From NCBI GenBank assembly GCA_001724995.1, contig MEFD01000023.1, positions 1 through 64,000 on the forward strand: a stretch of 64,000 nt of DNA, given 5' to 3'. Source of the stretch: Rubrivivax sp. SCN 71-131. Its GTDB lineage: Bacteria; Pseudomonadota; Gammaproteobacteria; Burkholderiales; Burkholderiaceae_C. A program made the position numbers and the translations under genes. This document shows positions 18,066-26,393 of this stretch, piece after piece. Under the pieces are notes generated by a model that saw only the letters and a program-made list of their open reading frames with translations, searched no databases and was not told where the DNA came from. How positions within the stretch are numbered: position 1 is the first letter of the stretch; the number at the start of each line of letters is the position of its first letter.

Positions 18066-19288
18066 CGCGGGTGCGGCTCCCAGCGCTCGGCAATCACCTG
18101 CACCAGCTGCCGCGCCAGCGCGATCTTGCTCGCCGCCGGCAGCTCGGTCTCGCCGCGTGCGTCGACCAGCACGAGCTGGTTGTCGTCGCGCCCGAAGGTG
18201 GCCGGGCCGAGGTTGCCGACGATGAGCGGAATGCCCTTGCGCTGCAGCTTCTCGCGTGCGTGGCGAACGAGGTCATGGCTCTCGGCGGCAAAGCCGACGC
18301 ACCACGGGCGCTGCTGCACCGGCAGCCGCGCCACCGCGGCCAGGATGTCGGGGTTCTCGACCAGCTCCAGGCTCGGCGCGCGCCCGCTGCCGTCCTTCTT
18401 CAGCTTCTGCTCGCCGGCGCTCGCCGGGCGCCAGTCGGCGACCGCGGCGGTGGCCACGAAGATGTCGTGGCGCGGCGCCAGCGGCAGCACGGCGTCGTGC
18501 ATCTGCCGCGCGCTGGTGACATCGATGCGGCACACGTGCCGCGGCGTGGCCAGGTGCACCGGGCCGGCCACGAGTGTCACCTGCGCGCCGGCCTCGGCCG
18601 CGGCGCGCGCGAACGCGAAGCCCATCTTGCCGCTGGAGTGGTTGGTGACGCCGCGCACCGGGTCGATGGCCTCGAAGGTGGGTCCGGCGGTGACGAGCAC
18701 GCTGCGCCCGGCCAGCCGCTTGGGCTGGAAGAAGGCCACCAGTTCGTCGCGCAGCTCCAGCGCCTCGAGCATGCGGCCGTTGCCGATCTCGCCGCAGGCC
18801 TGGTCGCCCGCGGCCGGTCCGAGCACGGTGGCGCCGTCGGCCCGGGCCTGCGCGACGTTGCGCTGCGTCGCCGGGTGCGCCCACATCTCCCGGTTCATGG
18901 CCGGCGCCAGCAGCAGCGCGCAGCGCTCGGCCGGGCGCGCCAGGCACAGCAGCGCCAGCAGTTCGTCGGCACGCCCCTGCGCCAGCTGGGCCATGAAGTC
19001 GGCGCTCGCCGGCGCGACGAGGATGGCGTCGGCCTCGCGCGAGAGGTTGATGTGCGCCATGTTGTTGGGCTCGCGCGCGTCCCACTGGCTCGTCACCACC
19101 GCATGGCCCGAAAGCGCCTGCATCGTCACCGGCGTGATGAACTGCGTCGCCGCCTCGGTCATCACGACCTGGACGCTGGCGCCTGCGCGCACGAGTTCGC
19201 GCGCGAGCTCGGCCGCCTTGTAGCAGGCGATGCCGCCCGAGAGGCCGAGGATGATGCGCCGATCTTGGAGTTCGAGCTCGCCTGACAT
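18062..19288 (-). CDS. coaBC: Bifunctional phosphopantothenoylcysteine decarboxylase / phosphopantothenate-cysteine ligase
   Basis: The 408-residue protein has the flavoprotein CoaC domain at the N-terminus ([19 protein letters not shown]; catalytic His in [21 protein letters not shown] clamp) and the CoaB ligase domain from about residue 190 ([27 protein letters not shown]). It performs two steps of coenzyme A biosynthesis. The operon continues into dut by a 4-nt overlap. The N-terminus [19 protein letters not shown] is typical. Confidence 0.96.
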   Translation of the reverse strand: MSGELELQDRRIILGLSGGIACYKAAELARELVRAGASVQVVMTEAATQFITPVTMQALSGHAVVTSQWDAREPNNMAHINLSREADAILVAPASADFMAQLAQGRADELLALLCLARPAERCALLLAPAMNREMWAHPATQRNVAQARADGATVLGPAAGDQACGEIGNGRMLEALELRDELVAFFQPKRLAGRSVLVTAGPTFEAIDPVRGVTNHSSGKMGFAFARAAAEAGAQVTLVAGPVHLATPRHVCRIDVTSARQMHDAVLPLAPRHDIFVATAAVADWRPASAGEQKLKKDGSGRAPSLELVENPDILAAVARLPVQQRPWCVGFAAESHDLVRHAREKLQRKGIPLIVGNLGPATFGRDDNQLVLVDARGETELPAASKIALARQLVQVIAERWEPHPR

Positions 19289-19325
19289 GGCCCGCGACTC
19301 TAGCAGTGCACGTCGTCGCGCCGGC

Positions 19326-20099
19326 TCACGCCGCCTTGCCGTGGCACTTCTTGAACTTCAGCCCGCTGCCGCAGGGACAGGGGTCGTTGCGGCCCGGCGT
19401 CGGCACCACGCGGCGCGTGGCCGGGCGCGGGGCGTGATCCAGCCACCACAGGCGCAGATCCTGGATCGCCAGGCAGGCGGCGTCGATCAAGTCCTCGCGC
19501 GTGGGCAGCTGCCCCTCCCAGGAGGTCTGCGCATGCGCCTGCAGCTGCGGCGAGTCCTGCGGCAGCATGAGGACGACGATCTGGTCGACGAGGTCGTCGA
19601 AGCGCGCGCGCGCATCCCCTTCGACATCGCCCGGCGGCTCCAGCTCCGCGGCGAAGTCCTCGAGCGCATCGGCGAACCCTTCGGCCCACAGCGCCCCGGT
19701 GAGCAGCTGCGCCGCTTCGCCGTCGTCCCGTCCCGCCTCCTGCTGCAGAACCTGACGCTCGGCGTCGTCGAACTCCAGGACCAGCGGCTGCAGGCGCAGG
19801 GCCTCGGGGTCGTCGAGGAGCGCCTCGGGGTCGAGGTGATTGGCCAGCACGCGCATGCGCGACTGCAGCGCGCGGCGCGCCATGGCTTCGTCCTCGGGGT
19901 CGGCGAAGGCGCGCGCGAAGGCGTCGCCGGCCAGGCGCGGCAGCGCCGCGTCGAGATCGAGCGCGCACGGCCCCGCGGCCAGCGCCGTCAGGTAGCCGTC
20001 GGCCCACTCGGTGGTGATGCGCTCGTCGAATCCCCCCAGGCGCAGGCAGACGGTGTCGAAAGCCTCGAGGTCGTCGTCGCTGCTGTCGATGAGGGGCAC
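19326..20099 (-). CDS. UPF0149/YecA-like protein with C-terminal SEC-C zinc motif
   Basis: Residues include [14 protein letters not shown] and [12 protein letters not shown], the UPF0149 start; the C-terminus [19 protein letters not shown] is the SEC-C zinc-binding motif also found in SecA. The family is cytosolic and linked to SecA or ribosome binding in YecA studies, with no firm enzymatic role. I favour the GTG at 20099 (GAGG 5 nt upstream) because the preceding in-frame 37 codons look non-conserved; starts at 20189 or 20210 are possible. It is divergent from ccoG. Confidence 0.8.
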   Translation of the reverse strand: MPLIDSSDDDLEAFDTVCLRLGGFDERITTEWADGYLTALAAGPCALDLDAALPRLAGDAFARAFADPEDEAMARRALQSRMRVLANHLDPEALLDDPEALRLQPLVLEFDDAERQVLQQEAGRDDGEAAQLLTGALWAEGFADALEDFAAELEPPGDVEGDARARFDDLVDQIVVLMLPQDSPQLQAHAQTSWEGQLPTREDLIDAACLAIQDLRLWWLDHAPRPATRRVVPTPGRNDPCPCGSGLKFKKCHGKAA

Positions 20100-20260
20100 A
20101 CCCGCCTCGCTGCAAAAGCCCTGGGGCCGCAAGCCTATCAGCCCCCGGACGCCCGGCCCATGCAAAAATTCGACTCTGCCGGACAACATCGCCGGGTCGG
20201 ATTGCGCCACCGCGAGCGCCGCAGCGCCGCCGGCGGTTCCGGCTCGACCCGGGCTCGCCC

Positions 20261-21679
20261 GTGACGACGCAGACCCTCCCCACCGAGCCGGCCGAGCCCG
20301 AGTTCGTCTCGCTCTACCAGAAGCAGGCCAAGGTCTACCCGCGCGCCGTGAGCGGCTGGTTCGCCACCTGGCGCTGGTCCCTGGTGTGGGCGACGCAGCT
20401 CGTCTTCTACGGCCTGCCCTGGCTGCAGTGGAACGGGCGCCCGCTGATGCTCTTCGATCTCGAGCAACGGCGCTTTCACGTCCTCGGGCTCACCTTCTTC
20501 CCGCAGGACTTCGTCTTCCTCACCGCGCTGCTGGTGATCTCGGCGCTGGCCCTGTTCTTCTTCACCGCGGTGGCCGGGCGCCTGTGGTGCGGCTACGCCT
20601 GCCCGCAGACCGTCTACACGGAGATTTTCCTGTGGCTGGAGCGCCGCATCGAGGGCGATCGCCAGGCGCGCATCCGGCTGGACAGGCAGGCGCTCGGGGC
20701 AAGCAAGCTGCTGCGCAAGGGCGGCAAGCATCTGGCCTGGGTGGCGGTGTCTCTCATCACCGGCTTCAGCTTCGTCGGCTACTTCACGCCCATCCGCGAT
20801 CTGCTGCAGGCGCTGCTCACCTTCTCGCTCGGGCCGTGGGAGACCTTCTGGGTGCTGTTCTACGGCGCCGCCACCTACGGCAACGCGGGCTGGATGCGCG
20901 AGCAGGTGTGCAAGTACATGTGCCCCTACGCACGCTTCCAGAGCGCACTGATCGACCGCGACTCGATGGTCATCGCCTACGACCAGGGCCGCGGCGACCC
21001 GCGCGGCGGCCGCAAGCGCGGCAGCGACCCGCGCACGCTCGGCCTGGGCGACTGCGTCGACTGCCGGCTGTGCGTGCAGGTCTGCCCGACCGGGATCGAC
21101 ATCCGCAACGGGCTGCAGAACGAGTGCATCGGCTGCGCCGCGTGCATCGATGCCTGCAACCAGGTGATGGACCGTGTCGGCAGCCCGCGCGGCCTCATCC
21201 GCTACGCCACCGAGAACGGCGTCGAGCAGCAGCTCACGCGCACGCAGATGCTGCGCCGCATCGGGCGTCCGCGCGTGCTGATCTACGGCGCGCTGCTGCT
21301 GGCCGTGGGCACGGCCTTCGCCGTCAGCCTCTCTCTGCGCGCGCCCTTTCACGTCGACATCGTGAAGGACCGCGGCAGCCTCGGCCGCATGCTGGAGGAC
21401 GGCCACATCGAGAACACCTACCGCGTGCACGTGCTCAACACCGGCGCCGCGGAACACGGCTTCACCGTCCGCGCCGAAGCCCTGCCGCCGTTGCGGGCGC
21501 GCTGGCAGGCAGCGCTGCGCGTGGCCGGCGGCGAGCGCGTCGCGATGACGCTCTACCTGGAGACCGCCTCGCAGCCGGCGCAGACCCTGCGCGGCAAGGC
21601 GCAGCCGGTGACGCTGTTCATCGAGCGCGACGACGGCGTCAGCGTGCAGGCCAAGGCCAGCTTCTACGTGCCGCGCTGA
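20261..21679 (+). CDS. ccoG: Cytochrome c oxidase accessory protein CcoG (RdxA/FixG)
   Basis: The 472-residue inner-membrane iron-sulfur protein has an N-terminal helix bundle with [13 protein letters not shown], then two [4Fe-4S] motifs ([28 protein letters not shown]) and a C-terminal periplasmic Ig-like domain. CcoG reduces copper for assembly of cbb3 oxidase. It starts with GTG. No cco structural genes are adjacent, so it is separated from its usual operon. Its stop codon lies in a 15-bp tandem repeat. Confidence 0.93.
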   Translation: MTTQTLPTEPAEPEFVSLYQKQAKVYPRAVSGWFATWRWSLVWATQLVFYGLPWLQWNGRPLMLFDLEQRRFHVLGLTFFPQDFVFLTALLVISALALFFFTAVAGRLWCGYACPQTVYTEIFLWLERRIEGDRQARIRLDRQALGASKLLRKGGKHLAWVAVSLITGFSFVGYFTPIRDLLQALLTFSLGPWETFWVLFYGAATYGNAGWMREQVCKYMCPYARFQSALIDRDSMVIAYDQGRGDPRGGRKRGSDPRTLGLGDCVDCRLCVQVCPTGIDIRNGLQNECIGCAACIDACNQVMDRVGSPRGLIRYATENGVEQQLTRTQMLRRIGRPRVLIYGALLLAVGTAFAVSLSLRAPFHVDIVKDRGSLGRMLEDGHIENTYRVHVLNTGAAEHGFTVRAEALPPLRARWQAALRVAGGERVAMTLYLETASQPAQTLRGKAQPVTLFIERDDGVSVQAKASFYVPR

Positions 21680-21710
21680 GACGTGCCGCGCTGAGACGTG
21701 CCGCGCTGAG
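21666..21710 (+). repeat. Three perfect 15-bp tandem repeats spanning the ccoG stop
   Basis: ACGTGCCGCGCTGAG occurs three times head to tail. The unit encodes the last ccoG residues Val-Pro-Arg plus TGA, so each copy repeats the coding end with its stop. Fifteen is a multiple of three, so copy-number change leaves the stop position of the first copy unaffected. Confidence 0.9.
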
Positions 21711-21741
21711 GCCGCGGCGGCGGGGCCGCGCAGCGCCCTCC

Positions 21742-21747
21742 TAAAAT
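21742..21747 (+). promoter_or_regulatory. Probable -10 box of gmk, 8 nt from the start codon
   Basis: TAAAAT ends only 8 nt before the gmk ATG. A start site at the normal distance downstream of a -10 would give a leader of 0-3 nt, that is, a leaderless or near-leaderless mRNA. No clear -35 is present. Confidence 0.5.
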
Positions 21748-21755
21748 ACCGGCGG

Positions 21756-22376
21756 ATGGAAACCCCCGGCAACCTGTACTGTGTTTCCGCGCCCAGCGGC
21801 ACCGGCAAGTCCAGCCTCGTCAAGGCGCTGCTCGAGCTCGATTCGCACCTGGCCGTCTCGATTTCGCACACCACGCGCGCACCGCGCGGGCAGGAGCTCG
21901 ATGGGCGCGAGTACTGGTTCGTCGCCGAATCCGAGTTCCGCGCAATGGCCGGGCGTGGCGACTTCTTCGAGTGGGCGCAGGTGCATGGCAACCTCTACGG
22001 CACCAGCCGCAGCGCGATCGAGAGCCGGCTGCAGCGCGGCGAGGACGTGGTGCTGGAAATCGACTGGCAGGGCGCACTGCAGATCAAACAGCATTTCGCG
22101 CACGCCGTGCTCATTTTCATCCTGCCCCCGAGCTGGGACGAGCTGCGCCAGCGCCTGATGCGTCGCGGCGAAGACGGGCCGGAGGTGATCGAGCAGCGCA
22201 TGGCCAACGCCCGCAAGGAGGTCGCCCAGGCGCGGCACTTCGACTTTGTTATCATCAACAGCTTGTTCGAAACCGCGCTTTTCGACCTCAAGACGGTCGT
22301 GCACTCGCAGCGCCTGAAGTACGCGGCGCAGATGCGCAACCGCTCGCAGGTCTTTGCCGCGCTGGATCTGATCTGA
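21756..22376 (+). CDS. gmk: Guanylate kinase
   Basis: The 206-residue P-loop kinase begins [21 protein letters not shown] (Walker A), followed by [20 protein letters not shown] (GMP binding), [15 protein letters not shown] and [13 protein letters not shown]. It phosphorylates GMP to GDP. It heads the conserved gmk-rpoZ-spoT string. No Shine-Dalgarno is seen in the 8 nt between the -10 box and the ATG, in line with leaderless translation. Confidence 0.96.
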   Translation: METPGNLYCVSAPSGTGKSSLVKALLELDSHLAVSISHTTRAPRGQELDGREYWFVAESEFRAMAGRGDFFEWAQVHGNLYGTSRSAIESRLQRGEDVVLEIDWQGALQIKQHFAHAVLIFILPPSWDELRQRLMRRGEDGPEVIEQRMANARKEVAQARHFDFVIINSLFETALFDLKTVVHSQRLKYAAQMRNRSQVFAALDLI

Positions 22377-22405
22377 TCGCCCCCGATCGCCCCAAGGACG
22401 CCCGC

Positions 22406-22609
22406 ATGGCCCGCATCACCGTCGAAGACTGCCTGCAGAAGATCCCCAACCGCTTCCAGCTCGTGCTCGCCGCGACCTACCGGGCGCGCATGCTCAGCCA
22501 GGGCCACGCACCGAAGATCGAGACGCGCAACAAGCCCGGAGTCACCGCGCTGCGTGAGATCGCGGCCGGCCACGTCGGCCTGGAGATGCTGCGCAAGGTT
22601 CCGGTCTGA
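22406..22609 (+). CDS. rpoZ: RNA polymerase omega subunit
   Basis: The 67-residue protein begins [20 protein letters not shown] and ends EMLRKVPV, the typical betaproteobacterial omega. It binds the beta' subunit, assists core assembly and forms part of the ppGpp site 1. It lies 29 bp after gmk and upstream of the ppGpp synthetase gene, a functionally sensible neighbourhood. A terminator follows it. AAGGA precedes the ATG. Confidence 0.95.
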   Translation: MARITVEDCLQKIPNRFQLVLAATYRARMLSQGHAPKIETRNKPGVTALREIAAGHVGLEMLRKVPV

Positions 22610-22647
22610 CGTCTGCGGGCGGGCCCCTGGCGGGCTCACCGTGCTCG

Positions 22648-22670
22648 AGGGCGCCGCGTGGCGCCCTTTC
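22648..22670 (+). terminator. Intrinsic terminator after rpoZ
   Basis: An 8-bp stem AGGGCGCC / GGCGCCCT with GCGT loop (22648-22667) is followed by TTC. It separates gmk-rpoZ from spoT, which seems to have its own promoter. Confidence 0.7.
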
Positions 22671-22727
22671 TCATGCCGGTGCGGCAAGGTGAATGCGTGC
22701 CCATGAGGGAAATCCCGGCCCGATGAC

Positions 22728-22733
22728 TTAAAT
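22728..22733 (+). promoter_or_regulatory. Probable -10 box of spoT, 7 nt from the start codon
   Basis: TTAAAT lies in an otherwise GC-rich gap and ends 7 nt before the ATG. As for gmk, this position predicts a leaderless transcript. There is no obvious -35 or Shine-Dalgarno. Confidence 0.45.
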
Positions 22734-22740
22734 TCGGCCC

Positions 22741-25053
22741 ATGGGATTCCGATCGCTGGCCGCCGAGCTGCTGCCCACTGCCCTGCAGGGGCTGGGCCGC
22801 ATCGCGCATGCGCCGGCGCCGCCCGCGACACCGGCGGGCGAGGTCTCGACCTTCGCCGCACTCAGCGAAAAGCTGGGCTATCTCTCCAAGGCCGACTTGC
22901 GGCAGGTGCGCGAGGCCTTCAAGTTCGCCGACGAGGCGCACCTGGGCCAGTTCCGCCACAGCGGCGAGCCCTACATCACGCACCCCCTGGCCGTGGCCGG
23001 GCTGGTCGCCGACTGGCGACTGGACGCGCAGGCGGTGATGGCGGCGCTGATGCACGACGCGATGGAGGATTGCGGCGTCGACAAGCCGCAGCTCGTCGAG
23101 CGCTTCGGCGCCCCCACCGCGGATCTCGTCGACGGCCTGACCAAGCTGGACAAGCTGCAGTTCAACACGCGCGAGGAGAGCCAGGCCGAGTCCTTCCGCA
23201 AGATGCTGCTGGCGATGGCGCGCGACGCACGCGTCATCCTCGTCAAGCTCGCCGACCGGCTGCACAACATGCGCACGATGCACGCAATGGTGCCCGACAA
23301 GCGCCACCGCATCGCGCGCGAGACGCTCGACATCTACGCACCGATCGCCCACCGCCTGGGCCTGAACCAGATCTTCCTCGAGTTGCAGGAGCTGTCGTTC
23401 GAGCACCTCTGCCCCTGGCGCCACGCCGCGCTGGCCAAGGCGGTGAGCCGTGCGCGCGGCACGCGGCGCAACATCGTCGAGCGGGTGCAGCAGGAGGTCG
23501 AGCGAGCCTTCGCCGCGCAGCGCCTGCGCATCCGCATCTCTGGCCGCGAGAAGACGATCTACAGCATCTATCGCAAGATGCGCGAGAAGCACGCGGGCTT
23601 CGCCGAGGTGAACGACATCTTCGGCTTTCGCATCATCGTGCCCTCGCTGCCGGACTGCTACCTCGCGCTGGGCGTGCTGCACCAGCTCTACAAGCCGGTG
23701 CCCGGGCGCTTCAAGGACTACATCGCCATCCCCAAGGCCAACGGCTACCAGTCGCTGCACACCACGCTCGTGAGCCCGCTGGGCACCGCGGTCGAGTTCC
23801 AGATCCGCACCGAGGCCATGCACGCGGTGGCCGAGAAGGGCGTCGCCGCGCACTGGCTCTACAAGAGCGGGGAGAAGACCAGGAACGGCAAGTCGGGCAA
23901 GGACGCCAAGGACGGCGATGCGCAGCAGATGGGCACGCTGTGGCTGCAAAGCCTGATCGACATCCAGGACGAGACGCGCGACGCGCACGAGTTCCTGGAG
24001 CACGTGAAGATCGACCTCTACCCCGACGCCGTCTACGTCTTCACGCCCAAGAGCAAGATCCTGGCGCTGCCGCGCGGGGCGACGCCGGTGGACTTCGCCT
24101 ACGCGATCCACTCCGACGTCGGCGACCACACGGTGGCCGCCAAGGTCAACGGCGAGCCGGTGGCGCTGCGCACCGAGCTGCACAGCGGCGACGTGGTGGA
24201 AGTCCTCACCGCCCCCGGGGCGCGGCCCAATCCGGCGTGGCTGGGCAGCGTGCGCACCGGGCGCGCACGCTCGAAGATCCGCCATTACCTGAAGAACATG
24301 GAGCAGGAGGAGTCGCGGGCGATGGGCGAGAAGATGCTCGCCCAGGCCCTGCGCGCCGAAGGGCTGAAGATGCCCTCGACCGACCCCGCGGACGCCGACA
24401 CCGCGGCGCTGTGGCAACAGCTCACGCGCTGGAGCGGCAACCGCCACAGCGGCGAACTGCTGGTGGACATCGGCCTCGGGCGCAAGATCGCGATCATCGT
24501 CGCCAAGCGCCTGGCGCAGCTCATGCGCGAGCGCGGCACGCGCCCCGACGCGGTCACGCTGACGATGGGGCGCTACGCCTCCGACGACGCAGCACCCGTG
24601 GAGAGCGTGGTCTTCGTCGACGGCAGCGAGGGCGGCTCGGTGCAGCTCGCCCCCTGCTGCCGCCCGATCCCGGGCGATGCCATCGTCGGCTATCTCGGGC
24701 GCGGCGAGGGCCTGGTCGTGCACACCGCGGAGTGCCGCACCGGCAAGCGCCTCTATGAGCGCGACAGCGAACGCTGGATGCAGGTCGAATGGGCCGAGGA
24801 GCTCACGCGCAGCTTCGAAAGCGGCGTCATGGCACTGGTGAAGAACGGCAAGGGCGCGCTGGCGCAGGTGGCCTCGGCCATCGCCACCGCGGAGGCCGAC
24901 ATCCGCCACCTCGACATGGGCGCCGAATCAGTCTCCGAGACCGCCGAACTGCGCCTGCTGCTGAGCGTGCGCGACCGCGTGCACCTGGCCGACGTGCTGC
25001 GCGCGCTGCGCCGCAGCGCGGCAGTGCTGCGCGTCTGGCGCATCAAGCCCTGA
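22741..25053 (+). CDS. spoT: Bifunctional (p)ppGpp synthetase/hydrolase (RSH family)
   Basis: The 770-residue protein has the long RSH layout: HD hydrolase domain (HSGEPYITHPLAVA, ALMHDAMEDCG), synthetase domain (GREKTIYSIYRKM; DIFGFRIIV; GRFKDYIAIPKANGYQSLHTTL), TGS domain (YVFTPKSKILALPRGATPVD), a zinc-finger/CC region (LAPCCRPIPGD) and a C-terminal ACT domain. It synthesises and degrades the alarmone (p)ppGpp and is known from SpoT proteins to interact with ribosomes and other partners. It lies between rpoZ and convergent greB, the conserved order. Confidence 0.95.
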   Translation: MGFRSLAAELLPTALQGLGRIAHAPAPPATPAGEVSTFAALSEKLGYLSKADLRQVREAFKFADEAHLGQFRHSGEPYITHPLAVAGLVADWRLDAQAVMAALMHDAMEDCGVDKPQLVERFGAPTADLVDGLTKLDKLQFNTREESQAESFRKMLLAMARDARVILVKLADRLHNMRTMHAMVPDKRHRIARETLDIYAPIAHRLGLNQIFLELQELSFEHLCPWRHAALAKAVSRARGTRRNIVERVQQEVERAFAAQRLRIRISGREKTIYSIYRKMREKHAGFAEVNDIFGFRIIVPSLPDCYLALGVLHQLYKPVPGRFKDYIAIPKANGYQSLHTTLVSPLGTAVEFQIRTEAMHAVAEKGVAAHWLYKSGEKTRNGKSGKDAKDGDAQQMGTLWLQSLIDIQDETRDAHEFLEHVKIDLYPDAVYVFTPKSKILALPRGATPVDFAYAIHSDVGDHTVAAKVNGEPVALRTELHSGDVVEVLTAPGARPNPAWLGSVRTGRARSKIRHYLKNMEQEESRAMGEKMLAQALRAEGLKMPSTDPADADTAALWQQLTRWSGNRHSGELLVDIGLGRKIAIIVAKRLAQLMRERGTRPDAVTLTMGRYASDDAAPVESVVFVDGSEGGSVQLAPCCRPIPGDAIVGYLGRGEGLVVHTAECRTGKRLYERDSERWMQVEWAEELTRSFESGVMALVKNGKGALAQVASAIATAEADIRHLDMGAESVSETAELRLLLSVRDRVHLADVLRALRRSAAVLRVWRIKP

Positions 25054-25083
25054 CGCGGGGGCAAGACGCCCGGCCGCCGCCGC

Positions 25084-25677
25084 TCACGCCGCGGGATCGT
25101 CTTCGGGAGCCGGGTAGCGCACCTCGAGCACCTCGATGCGCTCGACGCCCAGCGGCGTCACCAGCGCCACCTCGTCGCCCTCGCGCGCCTTCAGCAGCGC
25201 GCGCGCGATCGGGCTGATCCAGCTCACCTCGCCGCGCAGGCTGTCGGCCTCGTCGATGCCCTTGATCGTCACCGTGCGCTCTTCGCCGGCCGCATTGGCG
25301 TAGCTGACGGTGGCGCCGAAGAAGACCTGGTCGCTGCCGTGGTGCGCGCTCGGATCGGCCACCTCGGCGAGGTCCAGCCGCTTCGTCAGAAAGCGGATGC
25401 GGCGGTCGATCTCGCGCAGCCGCTTCTTGCCGTAGAGGTAGTCCCCGTTCTCGCTGCGGTCTCCGTTCTTCGCCGCCCAGGAGACGGTCTCGACCATCTT
25501 CGGACGCTCGTCGTCGAGCAGCGCCATCAGCTCCCGCCGCAACGCACGGTAACCCTGCGGGGTCAGGTAGTTGCGCGCACCGGCCGGCAGCGCGGGCAGG
25601 GCGGGCGAGCCCTCGCCGCCGTCGCCGTCGCCGTCGCCGTTGTCGCCCTCGCTCTCGCGCGTGAAGGCCTTGTTCAT
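25084..25677 (-). CDS. greB: Transcription elongation factor GreB with an acidic N-terminal insert
   Basis: The 197-residue protein has the GreA/B coiled coil (YLTPQGYRALRRELMALL; DRSENGDYLYGKKRLREIDRR, the catalytic tip) and the FKBP-like C-domain (IKGIDEADSLRGEVSWISPIARALL, GDEVAL). GreB rescues backtracked RNA polymerase. Unusually, after MNKAFTRES there is a low-complexity Gly/Asp run (about residues 10-24) encoded by repeated GTCGCC hexamers on the plus strand (25621-25647). It lies 23 bp after the queuosine-precursor transporter gene, probably in the same operon. Confidence 0.93.
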   Translation of the reverse strand: MNKAFTRESEGDNGDGDGDGGEGSPALPALPAGARNYLTPQGYRALRRELMALLDDERPKMVETVSWAAKNGDRSENGDYLYGKKRLREIDRRIRFLTKRLDLAEVADPSAHHGSDQVFFGATVSYANAAGEERTVTIKGIDEADSLRGEVSWISPIARALLKAREGDEVALVTPLGVERIEVLEVRYPAPEDDPAA

Positions 25678-25700
25678 CGCCCGCTCGCGCCGGGCCGGCC

Positions 25701-26258
25701 TCAACGCGTGGGCGCCGGGGCCCAGGTCTGCAGCCGGGGCAGCAGCGCGCGGTAGGGCGCCAGCAGCAGCACCGCCATCGCGGCCTTGAACGACAGGTCG
25801 CCACCGGCCAGGTGCAGCCAGCTCACCGCCGTGCCGCCGAAGGCGAGGAAGAAGAACACGCCGGTGTCGACGACCGACGCCACCAGCGAGCCGATCAGCG
25901 GCGCCTTCCACCAGCTCGCGCGGCGCCAGCGGTTGAAGACCGTGACGTCGAGCATCTGCGAGGTGATGAAGGCCGCCCCCGAGGCCAGCGCGATGCGCCA
26001 GGGCGCGATCAGTCCCGAGACGGCGACGGCGATGACGAAGCCGACCCAGGCGACGCGCCGCGCCGCCGCAGGCCCGAAGGCTCGATTCGTGAGATCGCAG
26101 ACGAGGAAGACGAAGGGATAGGTGAACGCACCCCAGGTCAGCCAGTCGTTGATGACGAACTGCACGGCAAAGTTGGAGAGCACGATGACCGCAATCATCG
26201 CGACCAGCGGAATGGCCAGCGGGCGCCAGGAACGGGAATCGGAGAAAACGGGAAGCAT
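25701..26258 (-). CDS. Queuosine precursor transporter (YhhQ/VUT family)
   Basis: The 185-residue integral membrane protein has six or so helices and the family signature around FVFLVCDLTNRAFGPAAARRV. E. coli YhhQ imports preQ0/preQ1 for queuosine tRNA modification. It precedes greB on the same strand with a 23-bp gap, and the upstream 135 bp separate it from a divergent monooxygenase gene. I saw no preQ1 riboswitch in that gap. Confidence 0.88.
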   Translation of the reverse strand: MLPVFSDSRSWRPLAIPLVAMIAVIVLSNFAVQFVINDWLTWGAFTYPFVFLVCDLTNRAFGPAAARRVAWVGFVIAVAVSGLIAPWRIALASGAAFITSQMLDVTVFNRWRRASWWKAPLIGSLVASVVDTGVFFFLAFGGTAVSWLHLAGGDLSFKAAMAVLLLAPYRALLPRLQTWAPAPTR

Positions 26259-26393
26259 GATGACGTGAGGTCGGGTGTGCCGCCTCGAGGCTGCGACGCG
26301 GCAGGCAGGCCAAAGAGTGTACCGTTCGAGCTCGTGCGGCCGCGCCCGCGAGTCCGCGCATGTAGGGCCGGGCGCGCACGATCAGGAGGCAGC

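Noticed and set aside
25678..26379. In-frame extension of GreB upstream across the queuosine-precursor transporter gene
   Set aside because: The sequence is a shadow of the transporter; MNKAFTRES is the family N-terminus.
26259..26393. preQ1 riboswitch before the queuosine-precursor transporter
   Set aside because: The gap lacks a recognisable compact pseudoknot with the A-rich tail, and such switches are not expected in this order.
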